Source: CAVVUC01 sp963751395
GTDB taxonomy: Bacteria; Verrucomicrobiota; Verrucomicrobiia; Chthoniobacterales; Chthoniobacteraceae
Reading direction: 5' to 3'
DNA: 64,000 nt
Assembly (NCBI GenBank): GCA_963751395.1
Contig: CAVVUC010000002.1
Span: 248,001 to 312,000, forward strand
The stretch's first letter is position 1. Each line of letters opens with the position of its first letter. Of the stretch, positions 1 to 8,599 are shown piece after piece. The notes beneath the pieces were generated by a model that was not told the origin of the DNA, did not search any database, and saw nothing but the letters and a program-made list of their open reading frames with translations. A program made the position numbers and the translations under genes.

Positions 1-488
1 ACCAGAAAGCCGAGGATATAAATGTAGCGATGCTGCAAACGCACGAGAGGGTCGCGCTGTAGATCGGCGACGTTGTCGAACGGTGGATCGGGTTGCAGCT
101 TGAAAAGCAGCCAGCCGATGTGCGCGTGGAAAAACCCTTTGCTGATGTCGTAGGGATCGTCGTCGTGATCGACATATTTGTGATGGCGGCGATGTTCGCA
201 GGACCAGAGCAGGACCGAATTCTCGAACGCCGCTGCTCCGAAGAGCAGGGTGAACAACCGCACCGACCAATGCGCCTTGAACGCGAAATGTGAAAACAGA
301 CGGTGATAGCCAAGCGTGATGCTTCCGGCGGTGAAGCAGAACATCACGAAAAAGAACGCGATCTGAAACCAGTCCAGGCCATAATACCAGATGTAGGCGG
401 GCACGGCGGTCAGTGAAAGAATCAGCGTGCCGATAAGGAATGAACTGGTCTTCCAGTTAATGCGCTCGAAGGGAATACGGAATGTCAT
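1..488 (-). CDS. Acyl-CoA / fatty acid desaturase, partial (3' end outside window)
   Basis: Reading the minus strand from the ATG at 486-488 gives a membrane protein starting MTFRIPFERINWKTSSFLIG. Two hydrophobic helices follow, then the first desaturase histidine box GYHRLFSH (HxxxxH) and the second box EHRRHHK (HxxHH). These diiron-binding boxes are diagnostic of integral-membrane delta-9 acyl-lipid or acyl-CoA desaturases, which put a cis double bond into acyl chains. The third box would lie beyond the window edge. The reading stays open to base 1, so the gene is cut by the window and not visibly broken. It is divergent from the helicase gene. Confidence 0.85.
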   Translation of the reverse strand, partial: MTFRIPFERINWKTSSFLIGTLILSLTAVPAYIWYYGLDWFQIAFFFVMFCFTAGSITLGYHRLFSHFAFKAHWSVRLFTLLFGAAAFENSVLLWSCEHRRHHKYVDHDDDPYDISKGFFHAHIGWLLFKLQPDPPFDNVADLQRDPLVRLQHRYIYILGFL

Positions 489-619
489 AGTAGTGTCTGT
501 TGGGGCAACGCGCTGACTGCAGCGGCGTCGGCGAAGCGGGTAATAGACTCCAAGCTGCACGGATGGCAACCGGAAAATCTGACGTTGCGGAAACATTGCT
601 CATCCCGTTACATTCGCGG

Positions 620-1837
620 ATGGCTTTTAAGAATCTCGGTTTATCGGACGATGTCGTCCACGGCGTGCAGTCCATGGGGTACATCGACCCCACGCCGATC
701 CAGTTGCGCGCCGTGCCGCTCGTCTTGAGCGGCAGGGATTTGATCGGCTCCGCACAGACCGGCACCGGCAAGACCGCCGCGTTCGCGCTGCCGATTTTGA
801 CGCTGCTTAAAAATCACGGCCATCTTCGCTGCCTCGTGCTTGAGCCAACGCGAGAGCTGGCCTGCCAGGTGGAAACGGCCTTCCGCGATTACGCGCGCTT
901 TAGCGATTTGGAGGTTGGCGTCGTCTATGGCGGGGTTGGCTATGGAAAGCAGCGCGAGGAAATCAAGTCCGGCTTGGACATTGTCGTCGCCACCCCGGGC
1001 CGCTTGCTCGACCATCTCGAACAGGGAGACATCAATCTGCGGTCCATCTCGATCCTGGTGCTCGATGAAGTCGATCGCATGCTCGACATGGGCTTCCTTC
1101 CGCAGGTCCGCCGCGTCGTCGAGCAATGCCCGAAACAGCGGCAGACGCTCTTCTTCTCCGCCACGCTCCCGCCCGAAATCGAGGGCCTTACCAAATGGAT
1201 TCTGCGCAATCCGGAAATCATCGAGATCGGATCGAGCCACTCCCCCGCGGACACGATCACTCATGCGCTCTATCCCGTGGCGCGCGACCAGAAGTTCGAT
1301 CTGCTCCTCGCCCTGCTCGAACGCACGGATTTCGACAGCGTCCTCATTTTTTCCCGCACCAAACACGGAGCCGACAAGATCGCGGCGCAGCTCAAGCACG
1401 CGAAGCATTCCGTCGCGGCGCTGCACTCGAACCGCACCCAGCGCGAGCGCGTCGAGGCGCTCGATGGATTTAAGTCCGGCAAATACGAAGTGATGGTCGC
1501 AACCGACATCGCCGCGCGCGGCATCGACGTCGCCGGCGTGAGCCACGTCATCAACTACGACGTGCCGCAGCATCCCGAAGACTACGTGCATCGCATCGGC
1601 CGCACCGGCCGCGCGCAAAACGTCGGCGACGCCTTCACGATCATGACCGGCGAGGAAATCGACCACATCCGCGCGATCGAGCGTTTCATCGGCCAGAAAA
1701 TCCCGCGCCTGAAACTCGACAACTTCAACTATCTCTACACCGCGCTCTTCAACGAAGAGGACATCCCGCAGGGCGCAGGCGGCGCGCGAGGCGGTCGCAC
1801 CCATCGCGGCTATTCGTTCGGGAGACGGAAGCGATAA
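620..1837 (+). CDS. DEAD-box ATP-dependent RNA helicase
   Basis: A 405-residue RNA helicase of the RhlE/DeaD type, consisting of the two RecA domains with only a short basic tail (GRTHRGYSFGRRKR). Visible motifs are the Q motif (PTPIQ), Walker A AQTGTGKT at residues 45-52, PTREL, motif III SAT, and HRIGRTGR. Motif II reads DEVD where the family usually has DEAD. Such helicases unwind structured RNA in ribosome assembly or mRNA decay. The frame is open from 500, but family alignment begins at MAFKNLGLSDD, so the ATG at 620 is preferred; 562 is an alternative. No strong ribosome binding site is visible at either. Confidence 0.9.
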   Translation: MAFKNLGLSDDVVHGVQSMGYIDPTPIQLRAVPLVLSGRDLIGSAQTGTGKTAAFALPILTLLKNHGHLRCLVLEPTRELACQVETAFRDYARFSDLEVGVVYGGVGYGKQREEIKSGLDIVVATPGRLLDHLEQGDINLRSISILVLDEVDRMLDMGFLPQVRRVVEQCPKQRQTLFFSATLPPEIEGLTKWILRNPEIIEIGSSHSPADTITHALYPVARDQKFDLLLALLERTDFDSVLIFSRTKHGADKIAAQLKHAKHSVAALHSNRTQRERVEALDGFKSGKYEVMVATDIAARGIDVAGVSHVINYDVPQHPEDYVHRIGRTGRAQNVGDAFTIMTGEEIDHIRAIERFIGQKIPRLKLDNFNYLYTALFNEEDIPQGAGGARGGRTHRGYSFGRRKR

Positions 1838-1869
1838 GGCTCTGCCGGAAAAACGCGGCATGCATCATT

Positions 1870-1888
1870 TGTGAAACCTCTTTTCACA
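1870..1888. promoter_or_regulatory. Perfect inverted repeat abutting the nucleotidyltransferase start
   Basis: TGTGAAA at 1870-1876 and TTTCACA at 1882-1888 form a perfect 7-bp inverted repeat with a 5-base loop. It ends one base before the ATG at 1890. It could be an operator for autoregulation or an mRNA hairpin covering the ribosome binding site. No regulator is identified, so the role is inferred from position only. Confidence 0.35.
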
Positions 1889-1889
1889 C

Positions 1890-2429
1890 ATGAGTCTTGA
1901 ACTTGATGTCATCCGCGACGTTTCCGGGCGGCTTGTAACCGCCGGCATCCCGTTCATGCTTACGGGTTCGATGGCGATGAATTTTTACGCGGAACCGCGC
2001 ATGACACGAGACGTGGATGTCGTGATTGAGGTGCAACCCCGGGACGCGTCACGGATTCTCGCGGCTTTCGCCCCCGATTATTATATCGACGCCGAATCGG
2101 TTGCTCGGGCGACTCGCGACGAGGGTCTTTTCAACGTCATTCACCGTGAGTGGGTATTCAAAGTGGACTGCATCGTTCGCAAGGACACTCCTTTCAGGCG
2201 GCAGGAATTCGCCCGCCGACAGGCTGTCAAAATCGGTGACAGCGAGACATGGATCGTAAGCAAGGAGGACTTGATCCTTTCCAAGCTTCGCTGGGGTCTC
2301 GAGTCGCGTTCGGAGTACCAGGCGCGCGACATTGGCAATCTTCTCCGGACCGGGTGCGATCGTGATTACTTGCTGAAATGGGCTGCGGAACTCGGAGTGT
2401 GCGACTATCTTTCCGAAATCGAACAATGA
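1890..2429 (+). CDS. Nucleotidyltransferase-fold protein of a two-gene module
   Basis: This 179-residue protein has the minimal nucleotidyltransferase signature: GS in LTGSMAMNFYAEPR followed by the DxD pair in TRDVDVVIEV, which binds metal in the Pol-beta fold. A later segment, WIVSKEDLILSKLRW, is typical of the DUF6036/AbiEii-like branch of small nucleotidyltransferases. The substrate cannot be told from sequence. The next gene starts inside this gene's stop codon (ATGA overlap), so the two are translationally coupled. Such pairs resemble toxin-antitoxin or modification modules, but that role is inference. Confidence 0.7.
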   Translation: MSLELDVIRDVSGRLVTAGIPFMLTGSMAMNFYAEPRMTRDVDVVIEVQPRDASRILAAFAPDYYIDAESVARATRDEGLFNVIHREWVFKVDCIVRKDTPFRRQEFARRQAVKIGDSETWIVSKEDLILSKLRWGLESRSEYQARDIGNLLRTGCDRDYLLKWAAELGVCDYLSEIEQ

Positions 2430-2662
2430 CCGACACCGATCCCAAAACTGAATTGCTCTATCGGCAGTTGCTGATGAAGCGATCTCCTTCGGAGCGATTC
2501 CTCATGGGTGTGCGGATGTGTGAGACCGCCCGCGCAACCGTGCTCTCGTCGTTGCCCGCGCAACTCTCCCCGATTGAGCGAAAGATCGCCATCTTGCGGC
2601 GCTATTACCAAAACGATTTGAGCGAGGAAGCATTGGCGAAAGTCGAACGTGCGCTGAGATGA
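2426..2662 (+). CDS. Small partner protein of the nucleotidyltransferase
   Basis: A 78-residue, mostly helical and soluble protein starting MTDTDPKTELLYRQLLMKR. It has the pattern SPSERFLMGVRMCETARATVL and a C-terminal LSPIERKIAILRRYY. The start is the ATG overlapping the preceding stop by 4 bases; an upstream in-frame methionine at 2378 lies inside the neighbour and is less likely. I do not recognise a named family. Small proteins with an SPxERL-like segment are often found beside this type of nucleotidyltransferase and may be the binding partner. Confidence 0.6.
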   Translation: MTDTDPKTELLYRQLLMKRSPSERFLMGVRMCETARATVLSSLPAQLSPIERKIAILRRYYQNDLSEEALAKVERALR

Positions 2663-2725
2663 CGTGGGCGAGGCCGCCTTCCGACCGTGAAGTTTTTAAG
2701 GCCGTGTTACGCGCAGGCGCACGAA

Positions 2726-2917
2726 TTACCGCCCATTGTTGCCCGATGGGATCGTGGCAATGACGCTCTGGATGATATTGTCGCCTGAACCCAAAGTTTC
2801 GTTCACGCCAGTCGTGCTCCAACCGTTCGCTGACAGCGTGTCGCTCCATTCCACGACGAAAGTTGCGCCATCCGCGACAGCCGCCTTGGATCGGTTGTAA
2901 CGAGGCTTTTGAACATC
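2726..2917 (-). pseudogene. Remnant of the C-terminal tail of a large secreted (Ig/autotransporter-type) protein
   Basis: On the minus strand an open stretch with no start codon reads VQKPRYNRSKAAVADG, then VVEWSDTLSANGWSTTG, and ends IPSGNNGR-stop at 2726. This matches the common C-terminal tail of big verrucomicrobial secreted proteins, where a YxxxR...L.V.WSD..... pattern is followed by a xxRFLRL ending. The intact version in this window is the end of the gene at 60849-63092. Here the end is truncated and an in-frame stop lies just upstream, at about 2942. It is a decayed fragment filling the gap before recQ. Confidence 0.5.
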
Positions 2918-2977
2918 CTTGTCCGATCGTGATTCCCGTTTTCATTCGCGAAGATCTGCGTAATCTCTCGGCTGCGC

Positions 2978-5134
2978 ATGAACCTGCTGCCCACGCTCAA
3001 ACAATACTTCGGCTTCGAGTCTTTCCGACCGTTGCAGGAGCAGATCATCCTCGATGCGCTCGCGGGCAAGGATACGTTTGCGCTGCTGCCGACCGGCGGC
3101 GGCAAGTCGCTCTGCTTTCAGCTTCCGGCCCTCGTGCGGCCCGGCTTGACGGTCGTGGTTTCGCCGCTGATCTCGCTGATGAAAGACCAGGTCGATGCGA
3201 TGCAGGCGAGCGGCGTCGCGGCGACTTTTTTGAACTCCACGCTCAAGGCCGGCGAGGGGCGCGAGCGGCTGCGCGGACTGCACACGGGGCAGTATCGGCT
3301 GCTCTACGTCGCGCCGGAGAGGCTGATGCTGTCAGGGTTTCTCGATGATTTGAAAAAGTGGAATGTGAAGCTGATCGCGATCGACGAGGCGCATTGCATC
3401 AGCGAATGGGGACACGATTTTCGCCCGGAATACCGTCAACTCGCCAGCTTGCGCGCGCATTTTCCCGACGTGCCGATGATGGCGCTGACGGCGACTGCGA
3501 CGGAGCGGGTGCGCGAGGACATTGTCAACCACCTCAAACTTCGCGAGCCGGGCTGCTACGTCGCGAGTTTCAACCGGCCAAACCTCACGTATCGCGTCCT
3601 GCCGAAGGCGCAGCCATACGACCAGGTGCTCACGTTCGTGCGCACGAGGCCGAAGGAATGCGGCATCATTTATTGCTTCAGCCGCAAGTCGGCGGAAACC
3701 CTGGCGGAGCGCCTGAATGCCGATGGGATCATGGCCCGGCCGTATCACGCCGGACTCACCGGCGACGAGCGCGCGAAGAACCAGGAGTTTTTCCTTCGCG
3801 ATCAAGTGCGCGTGATCTGCGCGACGATCGCCTTCGGCATGGGCATCAACAAGCCGAACGTCCGCTACGTGATCCACTACGAGCTTCCGAAAAACATCGA
3901 GGGCTATTACCAGGAAACCGGGCGCGCCGGACGCGACGGACTGCCCAGCGAGTGCGTGCTGCTGTTCAACGCAGGTGACGTGATGAAACACCTTCATTTC
4001 ATCAAGGAACATTCAGACTCGGAGCAAATAATTGAGCGCGAGCAGTTGCATCAGATGGTGCATTACGCCGAGTCGTCCGAGTGCCGGCGCGTCACGCTGC
4101 TGCGTTATTTCGGCGAGGAATGGCCGGAGGAAAATTGCGGCGGGTGCGACAACTGCCTGAACCCGCGCGACACGTTCGACGGCACGGTTGCCGCGCAGAA
4201 ATTCCTCTCGTGCGTTTATCGAGTCCGCGAGAAAAGCGGTTTCGGTTTCGGTCTGAATCACATCATCGAAGTGCTGACCGGCGCGGATACCGAGAACGTG
4301 CGCAAATGGCGTCACCACGAAGTCTCGACCTACGGCGTCGGCAAGGAAATGAAGCGCGCCGAATGGCAGGCGATCGGTCGCGAACTCGTGCGGCTTGGTT
4401 ACGTGCGGCAGTCGTCGGAGAAGTTCACGACGCTCGAACTCACGCCGGAAGGCCGCTCGGTGCTGACCCAACGGCAGAAAGTCACCCTCACCAAACCCGC
4501 GGCTGTGCCGGACAAAACGCAGCGCCGGGTCGGCGACATTCCATGCGACGAAGTGCTCTTCGAGCGCCTGCGCACGCTGCGCCGCAACATCGCCGACGAG
4601 CGCGACGTGCCGGCCTACATCATTCTCTCGGACGTGGCGCTGCGCGAAATGGCGAACCGGTATCCGACGACTGAGTCTGACTTCGGCCGCATCTCCGGTG
4701 TCGGCAAGCAAAAGCAGGCGGAGTTCGCCGTGATTTTTCTTGCCGAGATCGCTGACCACCTGCGCACGAACCCGCGCCAGATTTTTGCCGATTCGTTCAC
4801 GGCTCCCCCACCCGCGCGCAAAGGCGGCCTCAGCGATACCGTGCGCGAAACGCTCCGCCGTTTTCGCGGAGGCCAGTCCGTCCCGGACATCGCCCGGGAA
4901 CGGGGCTTCGTTGCGGGCACGATCTACAGCCATCTCGCGCAGGCGATCGAGTCGGGGGAAAAACTGGATGTAAACAACGTGGTCACCCCCGAACAGGGGC
5001 GCCTCATCGAAGCTGCGTTCGCCAAAGTTCAAGTCGGCGGATTGAGCGCGGTCAAGGAACTGCTCGGCGAAAAGGTCGATTACGGCCAGCTCCGGATTTA
5101 CTGCGCGCTGAAAAACTCGCGCCGCGCGGGATGA
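2978..5134 (+). CDS. recQ: ATP-dependent DNA helicase RecQ
   Basis: A 718-residue 3'-5' DNA helicase for recombination and replication-fork repair. In order: Walker A LLPTGGGKSLCF, the DEAH box in AIDEAHCISEWGHDFRPEY, the helicase C domain ending QETGRAGRDG, the zinc site with C369, C387, C390 and C393, a winged helix, an HRDC domain (ERLRTLRRNIADERDVPAY), and a C-terminal helix-turn-helix extension (RFRGGQSVPDIARERGF) like the HTH_40 tail of longer RecQ proteins. Length fits this longer class. The ATG at 2978 gives MNLLPTLKQYFGFESFRPLQ, the expected RecQ N-terminus. Confidence 0.97.
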   Translation: MNLLPTLKQYFGFESFRPLQEQIILDALAGKDTFALLPTGGGKSLCFQLPALVRPGLTVVVSPLISLMKDQVDAMQASGVAATFLNSTLKAGEGRERLRGLHTGQYRLLYVAPERLMLSGFLDDLKKWNVKLIAIDEAHCISEWGHDFRPEYRQLASLRAHFPDVPMMALTATATERVREDIVNHLKLREPGCYVASFNRPNLTYRVLPKAQPYDQVLTFVRTRPKECGIIYCFSRKSAETLAERLNADGIMARPYHAGLTGDERAKNQEFFLRDQVRVICATIAFGMGINKPNVRYVIHYELPKNIEGYYQETGRAGRDGLPSECVLLFNAGDVMKHLHFIKEHSDSEQIIEREQLHQMVHYAESSECRRVTLLRYFGEEWPEENCGGCDNCLNPRDTFDGTVAAQKFLSCVYRVREKSGFGFGLNHIIEVLTGADTENVRKWRHHEVSTYGVGKEMKRAEWQAIGRELVRLGYVRQSSEKFTTLELTPEGRSVLTQRQKVTLTKPAAVPDKTQRRVGDIPCDEVLFERLRTLRRNIADERDVPAYIILSDVALREMANRYPTTESDFGRISGVGKQKQAEFAVIFLAEIADHLRTNPRQIFADSFTAPPPARKGGLSDTVRETLRRFRGGQSVPDIARERGFVAGTIYSHLAQAIESGEKLDVNNVVTPEQGRLIEAAFAKVQVGGLSAVKELLGEKVDYGQLRIYCALKNSRRAG

Positions 5135-5197
5135 CAAAAGGCGCTCTATTTACTTTGCGCCGCACACCACTAAAGTTACGGACTTTCGCTTCCAGAA

Positions 5198-6316
5198 ATG
5201 TCCTTCGCCGAATCGCTCCGATCCTCTGAAAAATCGCCGCTCATCCAGCGGTTCGAGGAACTGCTGCGCCCGAAGACAGACGCGGAGCTTGAGGCGATGG
5301 CGCAGCGTTCGCGCGCGCTCACGCTCAAGCATTTCGGGAAGGCTATGCGACTTTTCGCTCCGCTCTACCTCTCGAACGAGTGCATCAACTCCTGCCAGTA
5401 TTGCGGCTTCTCGAAGGAGAACCCGATCCTGCGCGTGACGCTCGAGGTTGAGGAAATGATGCGCGAGGCGAGGCATCTCATCGCGCAAGGTTTCCGCAAC
5501 ATTCTGCTCGTCGCGGGCGAGCACCCGAAATTCGTTTCGAACGGCTACCTGGAAGAATGCGTCAAGCGGCTCGCGCCCGAGGTGCCCGGCGTGGCGCTCG
5601 AAGTCGGGCCGATGGAGACTGCGGAATACGTGCCCATCGTGAAAGCCGGAGCGGAAGGTCTGGTCGTTTACCAGGAGACGTATCACCTCGGGACTTACGA
5701 GGAGATCCACGTGTCGGGACCGAAGCGCGACTACGAGTGGCGGCTGGCGTGTCCCGAGCGCGCCTACGCGGCTGGCTTCAGGCGCATCGGCATCGGCGCG
5801 TTGTTCGGACTGTGGGACTGGCGCGACGAAGCGGTGGCACTTGCGCGTCACGCCGAGCATCTCTTGAAAACATGCTGGAAGGCGCAGATCACCGTGGGCC
5901 TGCCAAGGCTGCGGCCGGCGGCGGGCGGGTTCCATCCGCGCTTTTCGATACCCGATCGCGAGTTCGTGCAGTTCGTTTGCGCGCTGCGGATTTGCTTTCC
6001 GCAGGTCGGCATCGTGCTGAGTACGCGCGAGCGCCCGGAACTGCGCGACGCATTGATTCCGCTCGGCATCACGATGATGAGCGCAGGCAGCCATACCGAA
6101 CCGGGCGGCTACACCGGCCAGGGCAAAGAGGCGCTGCATCACACCGTTCGCGGGAAAAAGGTCGATCTCGAAATCAAGCCGCCCGATGCGGGTGCGACGG
6201 AGCAATTTGAAATCGGCGACGAACGATCGGCGCGCGAAATCGAGGAAGTGCTTCGGAGCAAAGGCTTCGAGCCGGTGTGGAAGGATTGGGACAAGGCGAT
6301 TCTTTCTGCGTGTTAA
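5198..6316 (+). CDS. thiH: 2-iminoacetate synthase ThiH (radical SAM)
   Basis: A 372-residue radical SAM enzyme that cleaves tyrosine to dehydroglycine (2-iminoacetate) for the thiazole of thiamine. The cluster-binding CxxxCxxC is C62, C66 and C69 in NECINSCQYCGF. Downstream are QETYH and the conserved GALFGLWDWR, both characteristic of ThiH rather than of biotin synthase or FO synthase. The C-terminal MMSAGSHTEPGGYTG also fits. thiS follows after one base, so the two are co-transcribed. No TPP riboswitch was recognised in the 63 bases upstream, and thiG is not adjacent. Confidence 0.95.
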   Translation: MSFAESLRSSEKSPLIQRFEELLRPKTDAELEAMAQRSRALTLKHFGKAMRLFAPLYLSNECINSCQYCGFSKENPILRVTLEVEEMMREARHLIAQGFRNILLVAGEHPKFVSNGYLEECVKRLAPEVPGVALEVGPMETAEYVPIVKAGAEGLVVYQETYHLGTYEEIHVSGPKRDYEWRLACPERAYAAGFRRIGIGALFGLWDWRDEAVALARHAEHLLKTCWKAQITVGLPRLRPAAGGFHPRFSIPDREFVQFVCALRICFPQVGIVLSTRERPELRDALIPLGITMMSAGSHTEPGGYTGQGKEALHHTVRGKKVDLEIKPPDAGATEQFEIGDERSAREIEEVLRSKGFEPVWKDWDKAILSAC

Positions 6317-6317
6317 G

Positions 6318-6515
6318 ATGATCATTTTCCTAAACGGCGAAAAACACGAGGTCGAAGCAGCCGCGAGCATTCGCGAGCTGGTCGGGGAGTTGCACCTGCC
6401 CGGGCAGGCTGTGCTTGTCGAGCACAACGGCATCGCATTGCGCCGCGACGAGTGGGATCACAAACTCGAAGCCGAAGACCGCGTCGAGGTCATCCGCATC
6501 GTGGCGGGTGGCTGA
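6318..6515 (+). CDS. thiS: Sulfur carrier protein ThiS
   Basis: A 65-residue ubiquitin-like protein starting MIIFLNGEKHEVEAAASI and ending VIRIVAGG. The terminal diglycine is where thiocarboxylate forms to donate sulfur to the thiazole. The ATG at 6318 lies one base after the thiH stop; the upstream part of the open frame overlaps thiH and is not coding. Length and C-terminus match the family. It acts with ThiG, ThiF and ThiH, of which only ThiH is in this window. Confidence 0.93.
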   Translation: MIIFLNGEKHEVEAAASIRELVGELHLPGQAVLVEHNGIALRRDEWDHKLEAEDRVEVIRIVAGG

Positions 6516-6516
6516 G

Positions 6517-7305
6517 CTACGCCATCGTGATCCACACCGCCGCGTAGTGAAAGGCGCTGCCGAGCATGACGAACAAGTGCCAGATTGCATGGAGCCGGGG
6601 GCGTTTCACCGCGAGAAGGAAGAACGGCACGCCCGCCGTGTAAGCAAGGCCGCCCGCAACGAGCAACGCGACTGTGGCGGTGGAACTCGAGTGCAGAATC
6701 GGTTGCAGCGCCATCACCGGAAACCAGCCCATCAGCAGATAACTCACGAGAGAAACGCGGTGGTGTTTGAGGCCGAAGATGAATTTGTATGCGATGCCGG
6801 CCAGCGCCATCGCCCATCCGGAGCCGATCAGCCAATCCCCCAGGGCGCCTTCGATGCGCAAATAAAACGGCGTGAAAGTTCCCGCGATGAACGAGTAGAT
6901 CGTCGAGTGATCGAGCACCTCAAGCCAGTAATGAACACGATGCCGGGCCGAGACCATGACCGCCGCATGAAGGCACGTCGAGGCGGCGTAGGCCGCGATC
7001 ATCGTCATTCCGAATACCAAACAGCTCCAGAAATCCTGCGGCTTTTGTGTTTGTTTCAGGAGGAAGCAAACCGCTGCGACGCTGACAACCAGCCCCACGC
7101 CATGCGTGGCCACATTTGCAAGTTCGGCGGGATGCCTTGCTCCCAGCAGGCCGCGCTCCGAAAACACTCGCTCGAACCACTTATGCACTACCGGAGGTGA
7201 TTGGATTCGCCAGTGACGGTCATTTTCACGCGTGGCCGGTTCTTTCAACGACGATGCGCGAGCCTTCGATTTCGATGACGCGGATCTTCGTGCCCGGTTC
7301 GACAA
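6517..7305 (-). CDS. Hemolysin III / TrhA family membrane protein
   Basis: A seven-helix membrane protein of the HlyIII/PAQR family. Conserved residues are visible: the first helix ELANVATHGVGL, the AASTCLHA helix, RHRVHYWLEVLDHSTIY with the metal-site histidine and aspartate, and the final KRPRLHAIWHLFVMLGSAFHY. Family members have been linked to membrane-energetics homeostasis or hemolysis. The start is uncertain. The ATG at 7305 lies 80 bases inside the preceding nfeD-like gene and adds a basic unconserved leader. A GTG at 7188 would give 223 residues, closer to usual family size. Confidence 0.85.
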   Translation of the reverse strand: MSNRARRSASSKSKARASSLKEPATRENDRHWRIQSPPVVHKWFERVFSERGLLGARHPAELANVATHGVGLVVSVAAVCFLLKQTQKPQDFWSCLVFGMTMIAAYAASTCLHAAVMVSARHRVHYWLEVLDHSTIYSFIAGTFTPFYLRIEGALGDWLIGSGWAMALAGIAYKFIFGLKHHRVSLVSYLLMGWFPVMALQPILHSSSTATVALLVAGGLAYTAGVPFFLLAVKRPRLHAIWHLFVMLGSAFHYAAVWITMA

Positions 7306-8599
7306 ACTCGCCGCGCGTCACGACATCGACGACCACATCGCCGTCGAACTCCGCGTTGCCTGTCGGACGCAGCATTGACTGCGCGACGCCTTCGACGCCG
7401 ACATGCACTTTCCTTGGCGACGTGACGCTCGCTTCGGAAAATGACGGGCCGCTTGGATTCGATGTGCCGAGCACGAAGCGCTTATACATAGTGGTGTGCG
7501 GGAGATATTTTGCCAGAATCGCAGTCACAATCACTGCTGCGATCAACGCGATGCCCATGTTGAGAAGCGGCGTGGAAAGCGTGTTCACGGTGGGCAGGAA
7601 CGGCTCGCCGGGATAACGGTCGATCATCGCCCACAGGAGCGCGCCGAGCATCAGCAGCACGCCTGCAACGCCTGGAATGACGGTGCCGGGATGCAGTACG
7701 AGCTCGCTCACGACCATCGCGAGCCCGATGAAAAAAACGACCCCGACTTCCCATCCAGAGAGACCCGCGATGTAGTGGCCGGTGAAAAAAATAAGGAATG
7801 CGACCGCTGCGATGACGCCGGGGATCATCGTTCCCTGCATTTTGAATTCGAGGTAAGCCCCGACGATGCCGATCAGCAGAAAAAGCGGTGCGAGCGCGGT
7901 GATCCAGAACGCGAGCTTTTCAAAGCCCGTAGGCTCTACGACGCGCAGCGGCCCGGCCAGGCTCGCCTTTTTCACGAGATCGTCGAGCGACGACGCCACG
8001 CCCGCAGCGAGCAACGGTTTCCCGTCGGTCACCCGCGTTGCCTCCTGCGCGCTGAAAGTGAGCACGGAGCCTTTCGCGTGAATCACGTCGTTGCCGATCT
8101 TCACCTCCTTGTTCTTGTTGATGAACGCCTCGGCGATGTCGGGGTTGTAGCCGTTCCGCTCCGCCGCGCTTCGGAAATAGCCGGAAAAATACGAGACGAT
8201 TTTGTCAGTCATCGTCGCCGAGAGTTCTTCGCCGCCGCCCGAGACCGGGGCGGCCGCGCCGATCGCACTTACCGGAGCCATGTAGATTTTCTTCGTCGAG
8301 AGCGCCACAAGGGCGCCCGCCGAACCGGCGTTGGTGTTGATGTAGGTGATCGTCGGCACCGACATTTTGAAAAGCGCGTCGAGCATCTTTGTCGCCGCCT
8401 TCAACTCGCCGCCGTAAGTGTCCATGTCGAGAATCACCGCGCTCGCTTTTTCCCGCTCCGCTTCCTTGAGCGCGCGGCGCAAAAAGATAAACTGCGCCTG
8501 CGACACCTCGCCCTTGAGCGGAACGACGAACACCGGCTCGGCTGGCGCACCGCAAACGAGGAGCGCGAGCAGACAACAGATCAAAATTGGACTTCGCAT
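7226..8599 (-). CDS. Membrane-bound ClpP-class serine protease, NfeD family
   Basis: A 457-residue long-form NfeD/STOPP-type protein. It has an N-terminal signal segment (MRSPILICCLLALLVCG) and a ClpP-like protease domain with VILDMDTYGGEL, the catalytic serine in NTNAGSAGALVAL, and a downstream lysine region. Several membrane helices follow (about residues 230-360), then a C-terminal OB-fold NfeD domain (GVEGVAQSMLRPTGNAEFDGD). Such proteins cleave stomatin-type membrane proteins. The ATG at 8599 is chosen because it starts the signal peptide; the frame is open 190 residues further upstream with non-protein-like sequence. It overlaps the ends of both neighbours. Confidence 0.9.
   Translation of the reverse strand: MRSPILICCLLALLVCGAPAEPVFVVPLKGEVSQAQFIFLRRALKEAEREKASAVILDMDTYGGELKAATKMLDALFKMSVPTITYINTNAGSAGALVALSTKKIYMAPVSAIGAAAPVSGGGEELSATMTDKIVSYFSGYFRSAAERNGYNPDIAEAFINKNKEVKIGNDVIHAKGSVLTFSAQEATRVTDGKPLLAAGVASSLDDLVKKASLAGPLRVVEPTGFEKLAFWITALAPLFLLIGIVGAYLEFKMQGTMIPGVIAAVAFLIFFTGHYIAGLSGWEVGVVFFIGLAMVVSELVLHPGTVIPGVAGVLLMLGALLWAMIDRYPGEPFLPTVNTLSTPLLNMGIALIAAVIVTAILAKYLPHTTMYKRFVLGTSNPSGPSFSEASVTSPRKVHVGVEGVAQSMLRPTGNAEFDGDVVVDVVTRGEFVEPGTKIRVIEIEGSRIVVERTGHA

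Noticed and set aside
5135..5197. TPP riboswitch before thiH
   Set aside because: The 63-base gap is too short and lacks the CTGAGA core.
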